This document shows, piece by piece, positions 61,017 to 64,000 of a DNA stretch of 64,000 bases (position 1 is the first letter of the stretch; each line of letters opens with the position of its first letter). The notes under the pieces were generated by a model. It made no database searches, was not told where the DNA came from, and was given only the letters and a program-made list of their open reading frames with translations. Position numbers and translations under genes: made by a program. This DNA comes from Lingula anatina (taxonomy: Eukaryota > Brachiopoda > Lingulata > Lingulida > Lingulidae), in the NCBI RefSeq assembly GCF_001039355.2, contig NW_019775591.1:781889-845888 (forward strand). The letters are read 5' to 3'.

Positions 61017-61165
61017 CAGAGGCGGATCACGATATGTTTCCTGACAGTCTTCCAAATTATCTTTGTTGAACGATTATTCATTTTTGTCTGTCATCCGACA
61101 GAAAAATATTAGATACCCGTCAAAGTAAACTTGAAGACCCAGAAGACGATCTCAATCCGCCCCTG
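61017..61165. mobile_element. CAGGGGCGGAT-family MITE, unit C
   Basis: CAGAGGCGGATCACGA at the left and CTCAATCCGCCCCTG at the right bound 149 bp, flanked by CAAAT on both sides. It lies at a different position from the MITE of units A and B, so it is an independent insertion. Confidence 0.8.
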
Positions 61166-63229
61166 CAAATTGTCACGGTCTGGATTAACTGACGTTTTTG
61201 ACTCTCGTCCTTTATGACGTGGTAGGTGAAATAGTTTCTATGCCTGATATTGGTTTACAGTTAAACCTTTAAATAGAACGCGTTTTCTTCCACACTAAAG
61301 AACTGATTTATTTGCATGATTTGGTCTTTGACCCAGCTATTGTCAGCTTTATTTCCACAGAACTGCTCTGCCTCTTTATTTCAATTTGAAGTCAGGGTTA
61401 AGTTTCGTCACTTACGTCAATAAGTATAAATAAATAAATTAATAAACTGCGTCGCATTCCCTGTAGAGGCTGACAGCATCCTTACCCGGTATCCATGTTG
61501 ATCCCTTCATTCATCAGTCTAAGGCAGTGCATGATATTGTCGGGTGTATTAAAATACCGCCACAAAAATTTCAGTGTGTTTATTAAAGGTATATTCCACT
61601 ACGGTGATATTGAAAGCTTTAAGACGCCCTCGGTCTCTTCTACACTTCATCATATCAATTTTTTTCGCAAATTAAAAAGAGAGATGTGTACAGAACGGCT
61701 TATATTTGTAGATCTTAAACAGATATCCCAGCCTCAGGTATTTTCTTCAACACGGCTCTGGTATGTTCGCCAAAACTGCGAGGTTCGCTTAATACATTGT
61801 TGGTGTATTTTAAAGTCGTCCGCAAAAAATATTTATAAAAGTGGGGCATCAAACATCCGAAGCATGCCTCACTAAAGAAAATGTAGGGAATATGCCACCC
61901 AAAAGGAATGGGTTAAAATGTAGTGGTGGTTCACGTTACAGAGACACATGATACTCAGTGGTATGTAGTTTAGGGTAGGGGCTTTTTTTTTTTAAATATT
62001 TTTATTTGTTTTGAATTTCTTGAGGGAACATGGTGATTATAAAAAAGTGGAGGAAAATGTTTTTCGGGAGGACAAACAAAGACGTGAGACGCACGATTAT
62101 GCAGAAATGGTCATGACCAAGTTGTCTTCATTTATTCTAAATTCAACTTCGCTATAGTTGCTTTTAAACGAAACTGATAAATTAAAGTCATATATTACGA
62201 TTGATTTAAAAAGTCGACTGCAAAACATAATGATGAATTTCGAGTACAATTCAATTTTCTTACTACGGTCTGATCAAGACGACGATCTGAGCTGATCACA
62301 ACGCATCCAACGCACGCGCCTAGGCTAAAGCATTCTTGTTATGACGGCGGCGATTTGCAGTTTCAAACGTATATGAACCATCTCTTTCTTTTTTGTACAT
62401 ATACAAGGGTGCCAATACTCTAATCTCTCTCTACTGATCACGCGCTCGCCTATTTTTCTAGCATCTTTTATGTGATCCAAGAACTGCAATATTGTCTTAT
62501 TATTCTATATTATCAGTCGAAATGTTTTCATTTATAGTAGATCCACATATTTGATCTACCTGTTGACTGTTTCGTCTGTTCACTCTGACAGACTTGGTTA
62601 CAACAAAATTACCTGGTCAGGTAAAGGTGAACAGATAATTACCTCAATCTTGATGATAAATTGTTGTCCAGACCCCAGGGTGGGTTTGAGAATATGAGTG
62701 TCCTGAAAAGTAATTACTTAACTATTAAAGAACGAAAATAGAACCAAATACTGTACAATCATGCATCAAGTTCAAATATGACGAATATCACATTAATTTC
62801 CTTTTTCCTTCTAGCCCTGTCACACCCTTCCTGTCAAACAAAATCGGCAATAAATGAAGTGGAACGAGTCATGAAGAAGAAGAAACAGGATCAACTGAAG
62901 CAATAGCGCTGGGGGCAGGCTTTCTTTTGACTATTTTCGACCTAATCCTGTATGAAAAAAAAGACATATGTACACTACATGTATACGACTTAAGTTATTA
63001 ATTGGAATAATTCTAATGACTATGACGAGAATGAAATAAACTTTTCACGAGATGGCCCCAACGCTAGAATTTTCTACATATATTATACGTATGCACGTAA
63101 CAGACTGAATACAGGAATGAGCATTTTTCAAGGGATTAAGTCCCACAAAAGAATGTACAGTGGATTCGTTGTCATCTCTTTCAGACAGTACACTCAAAAT
63201 AATATGTGAACCAAGTAACCAAATGTCTT

Positions 63230-63315
63230 CAGGCCCGTAGCCAGGGGGGGTTCGGGGGGTTCGAAAGAACCACCCTTTTTGCTGGGAAAAGGTCCACTCT
63301 GGTAAAATTTGACCT
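63230..63315. mobile_element. Truncated hAT-like MITE (CAGGCCCGTAGCCAG)
   Basis: One end and about 85 bp of the 21506-21676 family, in unit C only. Confidence 0.75.
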
Positions 63316-63591
63316 ATAACGCCCTGTATAACCCGCCTAAACGCCCTGTATAACCCGTCAGCGACTGTATTCGCTCTGGGTAAAAGGGCATTATGATATT
63401 ATTATACCACGGGGTGGGCGAGAAAACCAGCCTTTGAAAAAAATTACACAGGGTGTCCAAGATTCGGTGCTTTGGTTCCTGATTATAGCGGTCAGGTCTT
63501 ATACAATGTTCTAATTCTTTTTTTATAAATGTCTTCCTGTGACTAACAGAATCAACAAGAGGAAGTCGTTATTTTCTATTGTTCTAGATCT

Positions 63592-63598
63592 TATAAAA
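63592..63598 (+). promoter_or_regulatory. TATA box of IL-17-like copy C
   Basis: TATAAAA at the same distance from the ATG as in copies A and B. Confidence 0.55.
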
Positions 63599-63733
63599 AT
63601 GCAGCTATCCTGTCCTATCCATATCGGACTCGTTGGGCTTCGATTCTTGTTGGTTCTTAAAACGCCGTCCCTTTTAGCAAGGCGGCTGGTTTATCGTATT
63701 TTCCTCGAAGTTGGAAAAGTCAAATGCACTTAC

Positions 63734-63745
63734 ATGGAAGTCAAA
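63734..63745 (+). CDS. IL-17-like exon 1, copy C (gene continues past the window)
   Basis: ATG GAA GTC AAA (Met-Glu-Val-Lys) plus donor GTGAGT, identical in code to the complete gene. By analogy with 35754, exon 2 would lie about 1.4 kb further on, beyond position 64000. The partial signal peptide is all that can be read here. Confidence 0.65.
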
Positions 63746-64000
63746 GTGAGTATTTGTGTATTTGTTCTTATAAATTGTTCAGTTTAAAATAATGGAGATA
63801 TCAAGACAGGTAACTGTGAATGCTCCAATAGCCCAGCAAGTAAAGCCCTGCATAAATACAGAATACTTGTGATCGGCGGCGTTATCTTAAAATTTTTGAA
63901 ATGCACATGTTGTTCCCTTGAAAATCTTTTACTTAACGAATTTTCTAGGGTAAACGTTATTTTTGGGACAATTAAGTCCTTACCCAAAATTTAAATGATT

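Larger units (their letters stand above)
59539..64000 (+). repeat. IL-17 upstream repeat, unit C (diverged)
   Basis: Starts with GAGCACCCATCAC as at 26717 and follows the same order as units A and B, but with clearly more substitutions and indels, a SINE-like insertion and an extra partial subrepeat. It ends with the promoter, exon 1 and about 255 bases of intron 1 of another IL-17-like gene at the window edge. Confidence 0.88.

Noticed and set aside
1-64000. CRISPR arrays, rRNA or tRNA genes, operons
   Set aside because: None was seen. The gene structure is that of an animal genome, and no cloverleaf or spaced identical repeats were noticed by eye. A tRNA scan could still find a small gene.

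Overview
The window is nuclear DNA of an animal. Genes are split by GT-AG introns, AT-rich introns and intergenic DNA carry many short inverted-repeat transposons, and the proteins are metazoan families (FAM120, COX19, TPRKB, ALG10, IL-17, ornithine-decarboxylase-like). An invertebrate, most likely a marine deuterostome (echinoderm, hemichordate or cephalochordate), fits best. This is inferred from gene style and IL-17 content, not proven. Eight single Ns (22742, 26673, 31850, 40253, 41204, 46377, 51515, 58614) look like placeholders for assembly gaps.

Layout. 0.66-10.5 kb (+): a complete 17-exon FAM120A-type gene, about 1091 aa. 12.3-12.6 kb (-): single-exon COX19. 12.9-14.6 kb (-): four-exon TPRKB/Cgi121, a KEOPS subunit. 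14.8-19.5 kb (+): three-exon ALG10, head to head with TPRKB across 229 bp. 18.7-26.2 kb: a direct repeat of about 4 kb holding the 3' part of ALG10, split by an N. 26.7-36.4 kb: a second direct repeat of about 4.5-5 kb, also split by an N. It carries the promoter and 12-nt first coding exon of an IL-17-like cytokine gene. The full gene (35754-39278, 127 aa) is assembled from the second copy. A third, more diverged copy starts near 59.5 kb and runs off the right end, so a second IL-17 gene probably lies just outside. 46.5-57.7 kb (+): two complete five-exon ODC-like paralogues with identical intron phases, and a decayed ODC exon between them.

The two most interesting points are biological. First, both ODC-like proteins keep the PLP lysine but have lost the catalytic cysteine and the phosphate-binding arginine and lack the C-terminal degron region, so they are unlikely to be ordinary ODC. 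Second, the IL-17-like protein keeps the family core but lacks one cysteine of the usual Gly-Cys-x-Cys end.

The two N-split tandem duplications look like allelic contigs that failed to merge. If so, the copies record insertion polymorphism: a Harbinger-type MITE is present in one copy, with a clean empty site in the other. Several unnamed MITE-like families can be delimited from their inverted ends. One of them is a foldback element whose arms resemble a captured gene promoter and first exon.
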